A stretch of 64,000 nt of DNA. It comes from Pseudochrobactrum kiredjianiae (GTDB lineage Bacteria; Pseudomonadota; Alphaproteobacteria; Rhizobiales; Rhizobiaceae). The notes under the pieces were generated by a model. The model was not told the origin of the DNA. It was given only the letters and a program-made list of their open reading frames with translations, and searched no databases. How positions within the stretch are numbered: position 1 is the first letter of the stretch; every line of letters starts with the position of its first letter. The position numbers and the translations under genes were made by a program. The DNA lies in contig NZ_JAUCBM010000003.1 in the NCBI RefSeq assembly GCF_030362795.1, positions 62,001 through 126,000 of the forward strand. The letters run 5' to 3'. Shown piece by piece: positions 9,471 through 16,867 of the stretch.

Positions 9471-10727
9471 GTGAGGATCATCGGAAATATCTTTGCTTTT
9501 ATAGGGCGTATGATTGCAGCATTGCTGCGCCTGATCGCTGTGCCGCTCGCCGCGCTCTGGCGCGTTTTTCGCCGTTTGAGTGTCTTGTGGAAAACCATTG
9601 TCGCGGTGGTCGTTATCGGCTGGGCGGGCCTCTATGGCTACTTCATGATTCAGACACAGGTCTGGACAAATTTTGATCCGGACTATCCGGCCAAATATGC
9701 CTATCAAAACGCTGTTACGCCGGGTGAGGCGGTTGATCCTGCCAAAAATATTATGCCGCTGACTACGCCGGAGCCTGCAAAAGAGCTAGTTGATACAACT
9801 GCTGTGCCTGCTGACACAACTAAGGATACTGCAGAAAATGCTCCGGCAAATCCGGAAAACACAGAGCAACAGCCAGCGCCGCAAAGTGCATTTTCGCAGT
9901 CTTCGAAGCCACGGGTTTGTGCGCCGTCTGCCTTGGCTGAGGTAACGGCAGAATTGACAGATTTCAACGTCAATCAGAATGCGTGGATTTCATCCATGCT
10001 GTTTTATAAAGTCGGCTTCTTCGGGATGGATTGGGACAGGACGCCGTTTCTGGATAATAAAGCATCTTTCCAGCGCGGTGTGCATTCGGCTGTCCGTCGT
10101 ACCACGATTGAGCTGGTGGATTCCCTTGGGCGTCTGCGCGGAACATCGCAGATTGACGGCGACTTGCAGAAAGCGCGCGGAAATATGCAGTTCCGTGAAG
10201 ATACATGGTATTTCGGCCTGAGCCCGTTTGGCCCTAAAACACCGACACCAAGCTATTATCGTTCTGCAATCAAGGAACTGCGCTCGTTCAATGCGCGTCT
10301 TGAGAATTGCGAAGCGACCTTTGATGCGCGTGCGGATAATCTCATCCAATATGTTGACCGTATTGCCAGTGATCTTGGTTCGACCTCGGCTATTCTGAAA
10401 GACCGCTCAGACAATTATCATGCAGGCTGGTTTGATACCCGTGCGGATGATCGTTTCTGGTTCGCCTATGGCCAACTCTATGCCTATTATGGTTTGATCC
10501 GTGCAACGCATTCTGATTTTAAAGCTGTTCTGGCAGAAAAACATCTGGATGGTCTGTGGGATACAATGGAGCAGCAACTGCGTTCCGCATTGGATATGCA
10601 GCCGGTGATTGTTTCCAATGGGCGTCAGGACGCATGGTTTACGCCTTCGCATCTGACAACGATGGGTTTCCACATCCTGCGTGTACGTTCCAATCTGGTG
10701 GATATCCGTCAGGTTCTGGAGCGCTGA
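9471..10727 (+). CDS. DUF2333 family membrane-anchored protein
   Basis: 418 residues from a GTG start at 9471, after an AAAGGACGAG ribosome site. A basic amphipathic stretch (1-38) is followed by one strong transmembrane helix (about 41-60), then a Thr/Pro/Glu/Ala-rich low-complexity linker (about 85-150) and a folded part containing NQNAWISSMLFYKVG and WFDTRADDRFWFAYGQLYA, which match the DUF2333 family of proteobacteria. The topology suggests a periplasmic domain on an N-terminal anchor. The function of the family is unknown to me. The next gene follows beyond a perfect palindromic terminator. Confidence 0.8.
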   Translation: MRIIGNIFAFIGRMIAALLRLIAVPLAALWRVFRRLSVLWKTIVAVVVIGWAGLYGYFMIQTQVWTNFDPDYPAKYAYQNAVTPGEAVDPAKNIMPLTTPEPAKELVDTTAVPADTTKDTAENAPANPENTEQQPAPQSAFSQSSKPRVCAPSALAEVTAELTDFNVNQNAWISSMLFYKVGFFGMDWDRTPFLDNKASFQRGVHSAVRRTTIELVDSLGRLRGTSQIDGDLQKARGNMQFREDTWYFGLSPFGPKTPTPSYYRSAIKELRSFNARLENCEATFDARADNLIQYVDRIASDLGSTSAILKDRSDNYHAGWFDTRADDRFWFAYGQLYAYYGLIRATHSDFKAVLAEKHLDGLWDTMEQQLRSALDMQPVIVSNGRQDAWFTPSHLTTMGFHILRVRSNLVDIRQVLER

Positions 10728-10754
10728 TTATCAGAGCAGCTATGTTTTAAATCA

Positions 10755-10818
10755 CTCTGCCGCATGCTAGAGCGGTTCCTGTTTAATGGAACCGCTCTAG
10801 CATGCGGCAGAGTTTTTT
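10755..10818. terminator. Perfect 25-bp palindrome followed by T6; repeat-derived terminator
   Basis: CTCTGCCGCATGC at 10755 leads into TAGAGCGGTTCC (ending 10779); an 8-base loop and then the exact complement (10788-10812) follow, and TTTTTT (10813-10818). The inner part (AGAGCGGTTCC / GGAACCGCTCT) is module B of the TAGAGC repeat family. It ends the DUF2333 transcript and lies only 20 bases upstream of the Rsm22 start, so Rsm22 may rely on read-through or on a promoter I cannot see. Confidence 0.85.
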
Positions 10819-10832
10819 ATCAGGATGAGACT

Positions 10833-11804
10833 ATGGAATTACCGGCTGCATTGAGACAGGCTGTGGATGCACAATTGCAGGGCGTTGCACTGGCTGATTT
10901 GCAGCGTGCGTCGGCTGTTTTGAGCCGTCGTTATCGTGCTGAAACCCGTGACGGTAAGTGGCACTTATCTGACGAACTGGCAGCATATGCTTATCTGGCG
11001 GCACGTTTGCCTGCGACTTTTGCCGCTGTCACCTCTGCTTTGCAGGAAACTGCGCATATATGTGATGCGTTTTCTCCGCGTACTCATTTGGATATTGGCG
11101 CAGGGCCGGGAACAGCGCTTTGGGCTGCATCTGATGTCTGGCCGGAGATCGAACAATCCCGTTTGCTGGAGGGCAGCAGTGCTATCCGCACAGTGGGCGA
11201 GAAGCTTTCAGCCCATGCGCCGGTTGCGGATGTGCAATGGGTGGCAGCCGATGTCACAACAGGTTTGAAAAATGCAACCGCTTCGGATCTGGTGACGCTT
11301 GCCTATGTGCTGGATGAGCTGAATGAAGCGGCGCGTCAGAAGTTGCTTGTGCAATTGTGGAACCTGACACAAGGCGTGTTTGTGATTGTCGAACCCGGTA
11401 CACCAGCTGGCTGGCAACGTATTCTTGCTGCGCGTAGCCAATTGCTGGCTTTGGGTGCGCATGTTGCTGCACCTTGTACACATAGTTTGTCTTGTGCGGT
11501 ACAGGCGCCTGACTGGTGTCATTTTTCGCGGCGCGTTGCGCGAACCAAAATCCACCGCATGACCAAAGAGGCGGATGTGCCGTGGGAAGATGAGAAATTC
11601 AGCTATCTGGCGGTATCGCGTCAACCGGTTACTCTTGGCGGACAACGCGTATTGATGCAGCCGAAAATCGGTGGTGGTAAAGTCACTGCCAAGCTCTGCC
11701 ATACGGATGGTACTGTTGCGGAACAGCTGATTACCAAGCGCGATAAAACCTTATTCGCGCAGGCGCGACGTGCCGATTGGGGCGATCTGATCGGAGCAGA
11801 GTAA
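10833..11804 (+). CDS. Small ribosomal subunit Rsm22 family protein (methyltransferase-like, four-cysteine)
   Basis: Bacterial relative of mitochondrial Rsm22/METTL17, which helps assemble the small ribosomal subunit. The start at 10833 follows CAGGATGAG; an in-frame start at 10764 would translate the terminator palindrome and is rejected. The 323-residue protein has the SAM-fold motif HLDIGAGPGTALWAA at about 85-99. Four cysteines lie at 215, 221, 229 and 289, spaced like the iron-sulfur ligands known in METTL17, with the conserved DWCHFSRRVARTKIH and WEDEKFSYL blocks between them. True methylation of rRNA is unproven for the family. Confidence 0.85.
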   Translation: MELPAALRQAVDAQLQGVALADLQRASAVLSRRYRAETRDGKWHLSDELAAYAYLAARLPATFAAVTSALQETAHICDAFSPRTHLDIGAGPGTALWAASDVWPEIEQSRLLEGSSAIRTVGEKLSAHAPVADVQWVAADVTTGLKNATASDLVTLAYVLDELNEAARQKLLVQLWNLTQGVFVIVEPGTPAGWQRILAARSQLLALGAHVAAPCTHSLSCAVQAPDWCHFSRRVARTKIHRMTKEADVPWEDEKFSYLAVSRQPVTLGGQRVLMQPKIGGGKVTAKLCHTDGTVAEQLITKRDKTLFAQARRADWGDLIGAE

Positions 11805-11820
11805 AAGTTGAGATACAAAA

Positions 11821-11845
11821 AAAGCCCGCTGAAAGCGGGCTTTTT
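11821..11845. terminator. Terminator between Rsm22 gene and ompW
   Basis: Stem GCCCGCT (11824-11830), loop GAA, complement AGCGGGC (11834-11840), with TTTTT after it on the plus strand and a run of seven A before it. Bidirectional between convergent genes. Confidence 0.85.
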
Positions 11846-11855
11846 AAGTGAAGGA

Positions 11856-12554
11856 TTAGAAGCGGTAGGTGATACCTGTACCGATCAGCCATGGGTCAAG
11901 TTTCGCTTTGCCGCTCATTTCTGTGCCGCCGACAGTTACGTCGAAGTTCGGACGCAGATAGAGCTTTTTAACGTCAAAGTTGAAGCCCCAATGATCGTCG
12001 ATCATATAGTCGAAACCAACTTGAAGCGCGCCGCCAAAAGTGTTCTTAATCTTCAGATAATCGGTATCGTGGTTCTTCTGATTATAGAAGAAGGTGTAGT
12101 TCACACCGGCACCGATATATGGCTTGAAAGCGCCAAAATCAGTGAAATGATATTGCAGGGTCAGGGTTGGTGGCAGCAGCCATGTTTTACCTACATCCAA
12201 GCCATCAATAGCGCCTTTGCCGGTAATGTTGGAATAGGTTGTGCCGAGGATCAGTTCAGCCGCAATATTGTTGGTGAAGTAGTAGGAAATATCGAGTTCC
12301 GGAACCACAGTATTGGATGATTTCAGACCCGAACCCGGTACCTGATCCACATGGCCTTTATTTTCTGTGATTACACCGAGTGCACGAACGCGAACCTGCC
12401 ATGGACTCAGTGCAACCGGAAATGCCTCTGTAACCTGTGGTTCTACCGGTGCGACAACGGCATCGGCAGCCAGAACCGGCTGCACTGCAAGAGCAGTAAG
12501 TGCTGTTGCGGCCAGAAGGGCGCATGTGTGGCGGTTTGCCGGAAATAATGCCAT
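11856..12554 (-). CDS. ompW: OmpW family outer membrane protein
   Basis: Eight-stranded outer membrane beta barrel of the OmpW type, 232 residues from the ATG at 12554, which follows GAGGATATCTGAC; the frame could be extended to a TTG at 12569 but that would include the ribosome site. Residues 1-30 are a signal peptide (AVQPVLAA). The mature protein shows SPWQVRVRALGV, NNIAAELILG, FKPYIGAGVNYTFFYN and ends in YRF, a proper barrel C-terminus. A consensus FNR/FixK site lies about 98 bases upstream, in keeping with oxygen control of ompW known in enterobacteria. Confidence 0.9.
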   Translation of the reverse strand: MALFPANRHTCALLAATALTALAVQPVLAADAVVAPVEPQVTEAFPVALSPWQVRVRALGVITENKGHVDQVPGSGLKSSNTVVPELDISYYFTNNIAAELILGTTYSNITGKGAIDGLDVGKTWLLPPTLTLQYHFTDFGAFKPYIGAGVNYTFFYNQKNHDTDYLKIKNTFGGALQVGFDYMIDDHWGFNFDVKKLYLRPNFDVTVGGTEMSGKAKLDPWLIGTGITYRF

Positions 12555-12645
12555 GTCAGATATCCTCAAAGCTCAGAGATGCACAGGTTAAATTAAGTTG
12601 TGCTTATGAATGCATGTAAGATGACAGGCAGCAAGGAGCTCTCCA

Positions 12646-12659
12646 TTGATTGAAATCAA
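12646..12659. promoter_or_regulatory. Consensus FNR/FixK box (anaerobox) upstream of ompW
   Basis: TTGAT-TGAA-ATCAA matches the FNR/FnrN/FixK consensus TTGATnnnnATCAA at every defined position. Its centre is about 98 bases upstream of the ompW ATG (minus strand), which would place an activated start site near 12611 if the box sits at -41.5. No clear -10 hexamer is visible there, so the exact promoter is uncertain. Binding is inferred, not shown. Confidence 0.7.
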
Positions 12660-12673
12660 TGAAGCATAGCAAA

Positions 12674-12706
12674 ACACCGCATTACATATTGATTGTAATG
12701 CGGTGT
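12674..12706 (-). terminator. Hairpin downstream of the glutathionyl-hydroquinone reductase gene
   Basis: Perfect 13-bp stem ACACCGCATTACA (12674-12686) with its complement at 12694-12706 and a 7-base loop. On the minus strand it is followed by TTTTGC, so it is probably the rho-independent terminator of the gene ending at 12827. Confidence 0.65.
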
Positions 12707-12826
12707 GATAAAATTAACACGCCGATGAGTGCGTTCTTTTATAATCATTCATAATAATTTTATGTATATAACACTCTTTTCAAGTGCTTTTTACTGAATG
12801 AATCAAGTTATAATCAGTTCAATATT

Positions 12827-13804
12827 TTAAAATCGATTGCGATTATGCGGTTCATTATAGTCTAGTTGAGGGCCAAGCGGTACAACGCCGGTTGGATTGA
12901 TGGTTTTATGGCTCATGTAATAATGATTTTTAATATGAGCGAAGTTAACCGTGCCGGATATACCTTCCATCTGATAAAGTTCACGCACATAGTTTGAGAT
13001 ATTCGGATAGTCGGCAATACGCGCTTTATTGCATTTAAAGTGCCCGACATAGACCGGATCAAAACGGATCAGCGTGGTGAACAGACGCCAGTCTGCTTCT
13101 GTCAGGCGGGTGCCTGCCAGATAGCGCTGTTTGCTGAGAATATCTTCAATCTTATCCAGAGCATCAAACACATTATTATAAGCTTCTTCATAGGCATCCT
13201 GTGCAGTGGCAAAGCCTGCACGGTAAACGCCGTTATTGATATTCGGATAGACGAACTCATTGAGGGCATCAATTTCACTGCGCAGTTCTTCCGGATAAAA
13301 ATCTAACGATGCATCGCCGAATTCATTGAAAGCCGTATTGAGCATACGGATGATCTCGGCGGATTCATTGGAGACTATCGTCTGCTGCTGCTTGTCCCAT
13401 AAAACAGGCACAGTCACGCGGCCGGAATAATGCGGATCGGCGCGGGTATAAATTTCATAAAGGCGTTTCGCGCCATAGAGATGATCCGGTGTTGCGCCGT
13501 CTTTACCGGTGAGTGTCCAGCCTTCTTCCGCCATCAGGTAATCAACAACAGAAACGCTGATGACATCTTCCAGCTTTTTCAAGGCGCGGAAAATCAATGT
13601 GCGGTGTGCCCACGGACAGGCGAGGGATACATAAAGATGATAGCGTCCGGCTTCAGCTTTAAAACCGCCGGTACCGCTAGGGCCTGCGCTGCCATCCGCT
13701 GTAATCCAGTTGCGAAATTGTGATGCGGAACGGACAAATCGGCCATCATTGGCCTTGGTATCATACCATTGGTCGTGCCATTTTCCGTCAACTAAAAGAC
13801 CCAT
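12827..13804 (-). CDS. Glutathionyl-hydroquinone reductase-like glutathione S-transferase
   Basis: 325 residues, the length of the Xi-class (YqjG/PcpF) family, which reduces glutathionyl-hydroquinones with GSH in the cytoplasm. The active-site motif is CPWAHR with cysteine at residue 63, preceded by GRYHLYVSLA. The C-terminal helical domain contains ADWRLFTTLIRFDPVYVGHFKCN and ends in HIKNHYYMSHKTINPTGVVP, both typical for the family. The substrate in this organism is not known. Stands alone between ompW and a 400-base gap. Confidence 0.88.
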   Translation of the reverse strand: MGLLVDGKWHDQWYDTKANDGRFVRSASQFRNWITADGSAGPSGTGGFKAEAGRYHLYVSLACPWAHRTLIFRALKKLEDVISVSVVDYLMAEEGWTLTGKDGATPDHLYGAKRLYEIYTRADPHYSGRVTVPVLWDKQQQTIVSNESAEIIRMLNTAFNEFGDASLDFYPEELRSEIDALNEFVYPNINNGVYRAGFATAQDAYEEAYNNVFDALDKIEDILSKQRYLAGTRLTEADWRLFTTLIRFDPVYVGHFKCNKARIADYPNISNYVRELYQMEGISGTVNFAHIKNHYYMSHKTINPTGVVPLGPQLDYNEPHNRNRF

Positions 13805-14203
13805 GAGACTATCCTTTATAGTGGCCGCTCTGAGCCGGATTATTCAACGGCAGCGGCATAAAACCTAAACCTTAATGTAGTGCAAAATATCGAAATGTCT
13901 TGTCTGATCTGGCAGTTTTTGCGGAACACGCTGTCCTGAAAACAGGACGATACTTGCATTGCTGCATTTTTCATTGGGGCTCTTTACGATGAAAAAGAAT
14001 GATGCTAAGCAAACATATCCGCATCAGTTTGCGGCTATTCACCTTTCAGGAGAACGGAATTGACAGGTCTGCAGTTCATCCGACGATGAGATTGTAAACG
14101 GTGCGCGGCACCGGTGGAACCCTGTTTGCGTTTATACGCCCTTTGATGGCGACCGAAGAACGCGAAAATTCTGAATACAAAATCTCTGAAATTGTGATGT
14201 GCC
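13805..14203. other. Intergenic region upstream of the GNAT gene
   Basis: About 400 bases. A GTCCTG-AAAA-CAGGAC hairpin lies at 13933-13948. A 24-codon reading frame from an ATG at 13989 (beginning MKKNDAKQTYPHQF) ends at 14063 with no clear ribosome site; I do not call it a gene. A GC-rich palindromic patch (GCGCGGCACCGGTG) lies near 14102. Should contain promoters of both flanking genes. Confidence 0.35.
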
Positions 14204-14734
14204 ATGTTGCAGACTGATCTGACTTATACGCAGGAAACCTGCGTCCACGATGCGGAAATCGAAGAAATCAATGAACTTGCTTTTGGTCCGGGCAGATTTG
14301 TCCGTGCGGCGGCACGTATCCGCGAGGGTGGGGCGCATGATCGCGATTTGTCTTTCGTGGCGCTTCATGGCGGCCGGATTATCGGATCAATCAGAATGAC
14401 ACCGATTGCAATCGGCACGACACCAGCTTTGTTGCTGGGGCCGTTGGTTGTGCGCGATGGCTGGAAAAGCCGCGGTATTGGCCGGATTTTGATGAACCAG
14501 TCGATGGAAGCCTCGGCACAAGCCGGACACCGGCTGAGCCTGTTGGTTGGCGACGCACCTTATTACAATGCGTTTGGCTTTGTGAAAGTGGATGCCAATA
14601 AAGTTATAATGCCGGCACCAGTTAATCCTGAAAGATTGCTGGCTTGTGTCCTGCCCGGAGCAGAGCATTTGTCGGGCCCTGAACTGCATGAACTTGCAGG
14701 GCGGGTAAAGCATCTCAATCAGCTTTCATCTTAA
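14204..14734 (+). CDS. GNAT family N-acetyltransferase
   Basis: Acetyl-CoA dependent N-acetyltransferase of 176 residues, YhbS-like. The acyl-CoA loop motif is seen at about residues 80-100: PLVVRDGWKSRGIGRILM. Later RLSLLVGDAPYYNAFGF is the characteristic fourth-motif YY..FGF of this subgroup. The substrate cannot be read from sequence. The ribosome site before the ATG at 14204 is weak. A strong terminator follows 7 bases after the stop. Confidence 0.82.
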   Translation: MLQTDLTYTQETCVHDAEIEEINELAFGPGRFVRAAARIREGGAHDRDLSFVALHGGRIIGSIRMTPIAIGTTPALLLGPLVVRDGWKSRGIGRILMNQSMEASAQAGHRLSLLVGDAPYYNAFGFVKVDANKVIMPAPVNPERLLACVLPGAEHLSGPELHELAGRVKHLNQLSS

Positions 14735-14740
14735 AAATAA

Positions 14741-14775
14741 GGCGGTTTCAGTGATCTGAAACCGCCTTTTTCTTT
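14741..14775. terminator. Terminator after the GNAT gene
   Basis: 11-bp stem GGCGGTTTCAG (14741-14751) / complement (14756-14766), loop TGAT, then TTTTTCTTTTTT. It sits between convergent genes and can act on both strands. Confidence 0.9.
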
Positions 14776-14776
14776 T

Positions 14777-16867
14777 TTAGCGCCCTTCACGATACCATGT
14801 ACCACCGAGAATGAGCAGCAATGCTGCCAAAGCCAGCAGGCTGGTGAAAAGCGGAATGCGATGCACCGCCACCAGACTTGTGTCCTGTGTCGGTTTGAAG
14901 CCGAGCATATTGGCAGGGCTTTGCGTTTGTGTGTGGTTCATCAAGGACACATCCGGCATGGTGATGGACGTTTGCTGCATGGTTTCCCGCAGGCGCATTA
15001 TATTGCCACCGCTGGTTTGTACTACCGGCTGCAATTTCTGTGTGGTGGAAATGCTGTCGCGCAATTCCGGCGTATCCACATTGCCGACATGCGCGAGAAC
15101 GGAATAATCACCATTCTCAATTTTATAGAGCCCTTGCTCCGAGACCGGCAATTGCACGGTGAACTGACCGGCAACAGATTGCGTGAGCGGCACATCAATC
15201 ACTTTGCCTGACGGCGTGGTGACTTTGGCAGGCGGTGCCTTGTCACTCATCGTCTGACGGGTAATTTCCAGACGATCGGCAGTGCCTTTCGCTGTCAGGG
15301 CTTCTTCTTCCAGTTCCGGTTCTTGCATCAGCCAATGTGCCATACGTCGATAGAGCGATGCATAAGGGCCGCCGCCCTCAAAATCACGCGCCCAGAGCCA
15401 GCCCTGATCGGACAGCAACATGCCCACACGGCCTTTGCCCTGATGGCCAAGCACCATCAACGGCTTATTATCGGAGCCTTGCATCACGGTTTCGCCCTGC
15501 GGTGCGTTAATATCAATAGAGCGGAACCAGCGCCCCCATTGTGGTGGTTCCTGCTCACTGCCTTCAAGGCCGCGGGTGACGGGATGGCGTTTGCCAGATT
15601 CAGTAAGGCGCGGATAAAAGCCTTTTTCCGTGACAGTTCCGGTTGGCAAGGCGGGCAAAACACTGAGCAGGGGTGTGCGGGCGATAGACATGCTGCCTGC
15701 ATATTCAGGGCCAGCTGCAATCAGCAAAGCGCCGCCATTTTGCACATATTGCGCGATATAATCATAATAGAGCAACGGCAGTACATCGCGGTGCTGATAG
15801 CGGTCAAAAATGATCAGATCGAAATCTTCCACCTTATCGACGAACAATTCGCGTGTCGGGAAGACGATCAGCGATAATTCATTGATCGGTGTATCGTCCT
15901 GTTTTTCCGGCGGACGCAGAATGGTGAAGTGCACGAGATCGACTGAAGTGTCGGATTTGAGCAGGTTGCGCCATGTGCGCTCACCATTATTCGGCTCGCC
16001 GGAAACCAGCAGCACACGCAGATTTTCACGAATGGCATCAATCAGTGCCACTGCCTGATTATTGGCTGTCGTGACTTCGCCCTGTAGCGGTTCTGTGGTA
16101 ATTTCAACAATGTTGCGACCGGCATGGGGCAGGGTAATCTCGGTTTTGACATCCTTGCCGCTTGGTGCGGGGAGCGTTGCAACCGGCTCACCATTCATGC
16201 GGATGGTAACAGTGGCTGGGAGTGCATCCGCGGGTGTTTTGCCCGTATCCTCGACACGGAAAACCAGTTCCTGTGACTTGCCGCTCAAACCAAAGCGCGG
16301 CACGCGGATGAAGCGGATGCTGCGGTCAAACTCATCACCTGTACCGGTAATCAGCCCGTGAACGGGGGCTGTGAAATTCAATTCATCTGCTTTGGCCGGC
16401 ACATCATGCACCTGACCATCGGTAATCATAACCGCGCCGCCAATACGTGAGGGCGGTACATCACGCAGACCTTCATTCAGTGCTGTGAACAGGCGGGTCG
16501 TGTCACGGTTTTCTTTACCGGCACCGGTTTCGATAATTCGTGTTTCAATATCGGGCTGCGCGCTGAATTTTTGTTTCAGTGCGTCAAGAGCGCTGTCTGT
16601 ATCCTGTGTGCGGTTGCCCTGAGACTGGCTGGCGCTGCGGTCAACGACAATGCCAACAATGGTTTTCAGCGGTTCACGTTCTTCGCGGGTCACTTCCGGA
16701 TTAAACAAGGCCAATGCGAGCGCTGCAAAACCGGCGAAGCGCAACAGGCTGCCACGTTTGCGTAAGGCTAAACCTGCAAGGGTAATGAGCGCCAGTGGCA
16801 CCAGACAGAGTGCGAGCCAGAGGGAAGGGAGCAGCGGAGAAAAATGGAGAGAAAACAGGCTCATCAT
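14777..16867 (-). CDS. Membrane protein with VWA-like MIDAS and glutamine-amidotransferase-like region
   Basis: Last gene of the MoxR/DUF58 operon. The ATG at 16867 overlaps the upstream stop as TGATG, so I choose it over a TTG three bases earlier. 696 residues: two N-terminal hydrophobic helices (about 8-55), then IVVDRSASQS, where D76-x-S-x-S fits a metal-ion-dependent adhesion site of the von Willebrand A fold, then a long Ig/GATase-like part with YVQNGGALLIAAGPEYAG, and a C-terminal helix with basic tail (TWYREGR). Likely a periplasm-facing envelope protein handled by the MoxR ATPase. Specific role unknown. Confidence 0.75.
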   Translation of the reverse strand: MMSLFSLHFSPLLPSLWLALCLVPLALITLAGLALRKRGSLLRFAGFAALALALFNPEVTREEREPLKTIVGIVVDRSASQSQGNRTQDTDSALDALKQKFSAQPDIETRIIETGAGKENRDTTRLFTALNEGLRDVPPSRIGGAVMITDGQVHDVPAKADELNFTAPVHGLITGTGDEFDRSIRFIRVPRFGLSGKSQELVFRVEDTGKTPADALPATVTIRMNGEPVATLPAPSGKDVKTEITLPHAGRNIVEITTEPLQGEVTTANNQAVALIDAIRENLRVLLVSGEPNNGERTWRNLLKSDTSVDLVHFTILRPPEKQDDTPINELSLIVFPTRELFVDKVEDFDLIIFDRYQHRDVLPLLYYDYIAQYVQNGGALLIAAGPEYAGSMSIARTPLLSVLPALPTGTVTEKGFYPRLTESGKRHPVTRGLEGSEQEPPQWGRWFRSIDINAPQGETVMQGSDNKPLMVLGHQGKGRVGMLLSDQGWLWARDFEGGGPYASLYRRMAHWLMQEPELEEEALTAKGTADRLEITRQTMSDKAPPAKVTTPSGKVIDVPLTQSVAGQFTVQLPVSEQGLYKIENGDYSVLAHVGNVDTPELRDSISTTQKLQPVVQTSGGNIMRLRETMQQTSITMPDVSLMNHTQTQSPANMLGFKPTQDTSLVAVHRIPLFTSLLALAALLLILGGTWYREGR

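Noticed and set aside
10764-10832. N-terminal extension of the Rsm22 gene
   Set aside because: It would translate the palindromic terminator; a ribosome site precedes the ATG at 10833 instead.
13989-14063. 24-codon frame upstream of the GNAT gene
   Set aside because: No clear ribosome site and no similarity; too short to support.
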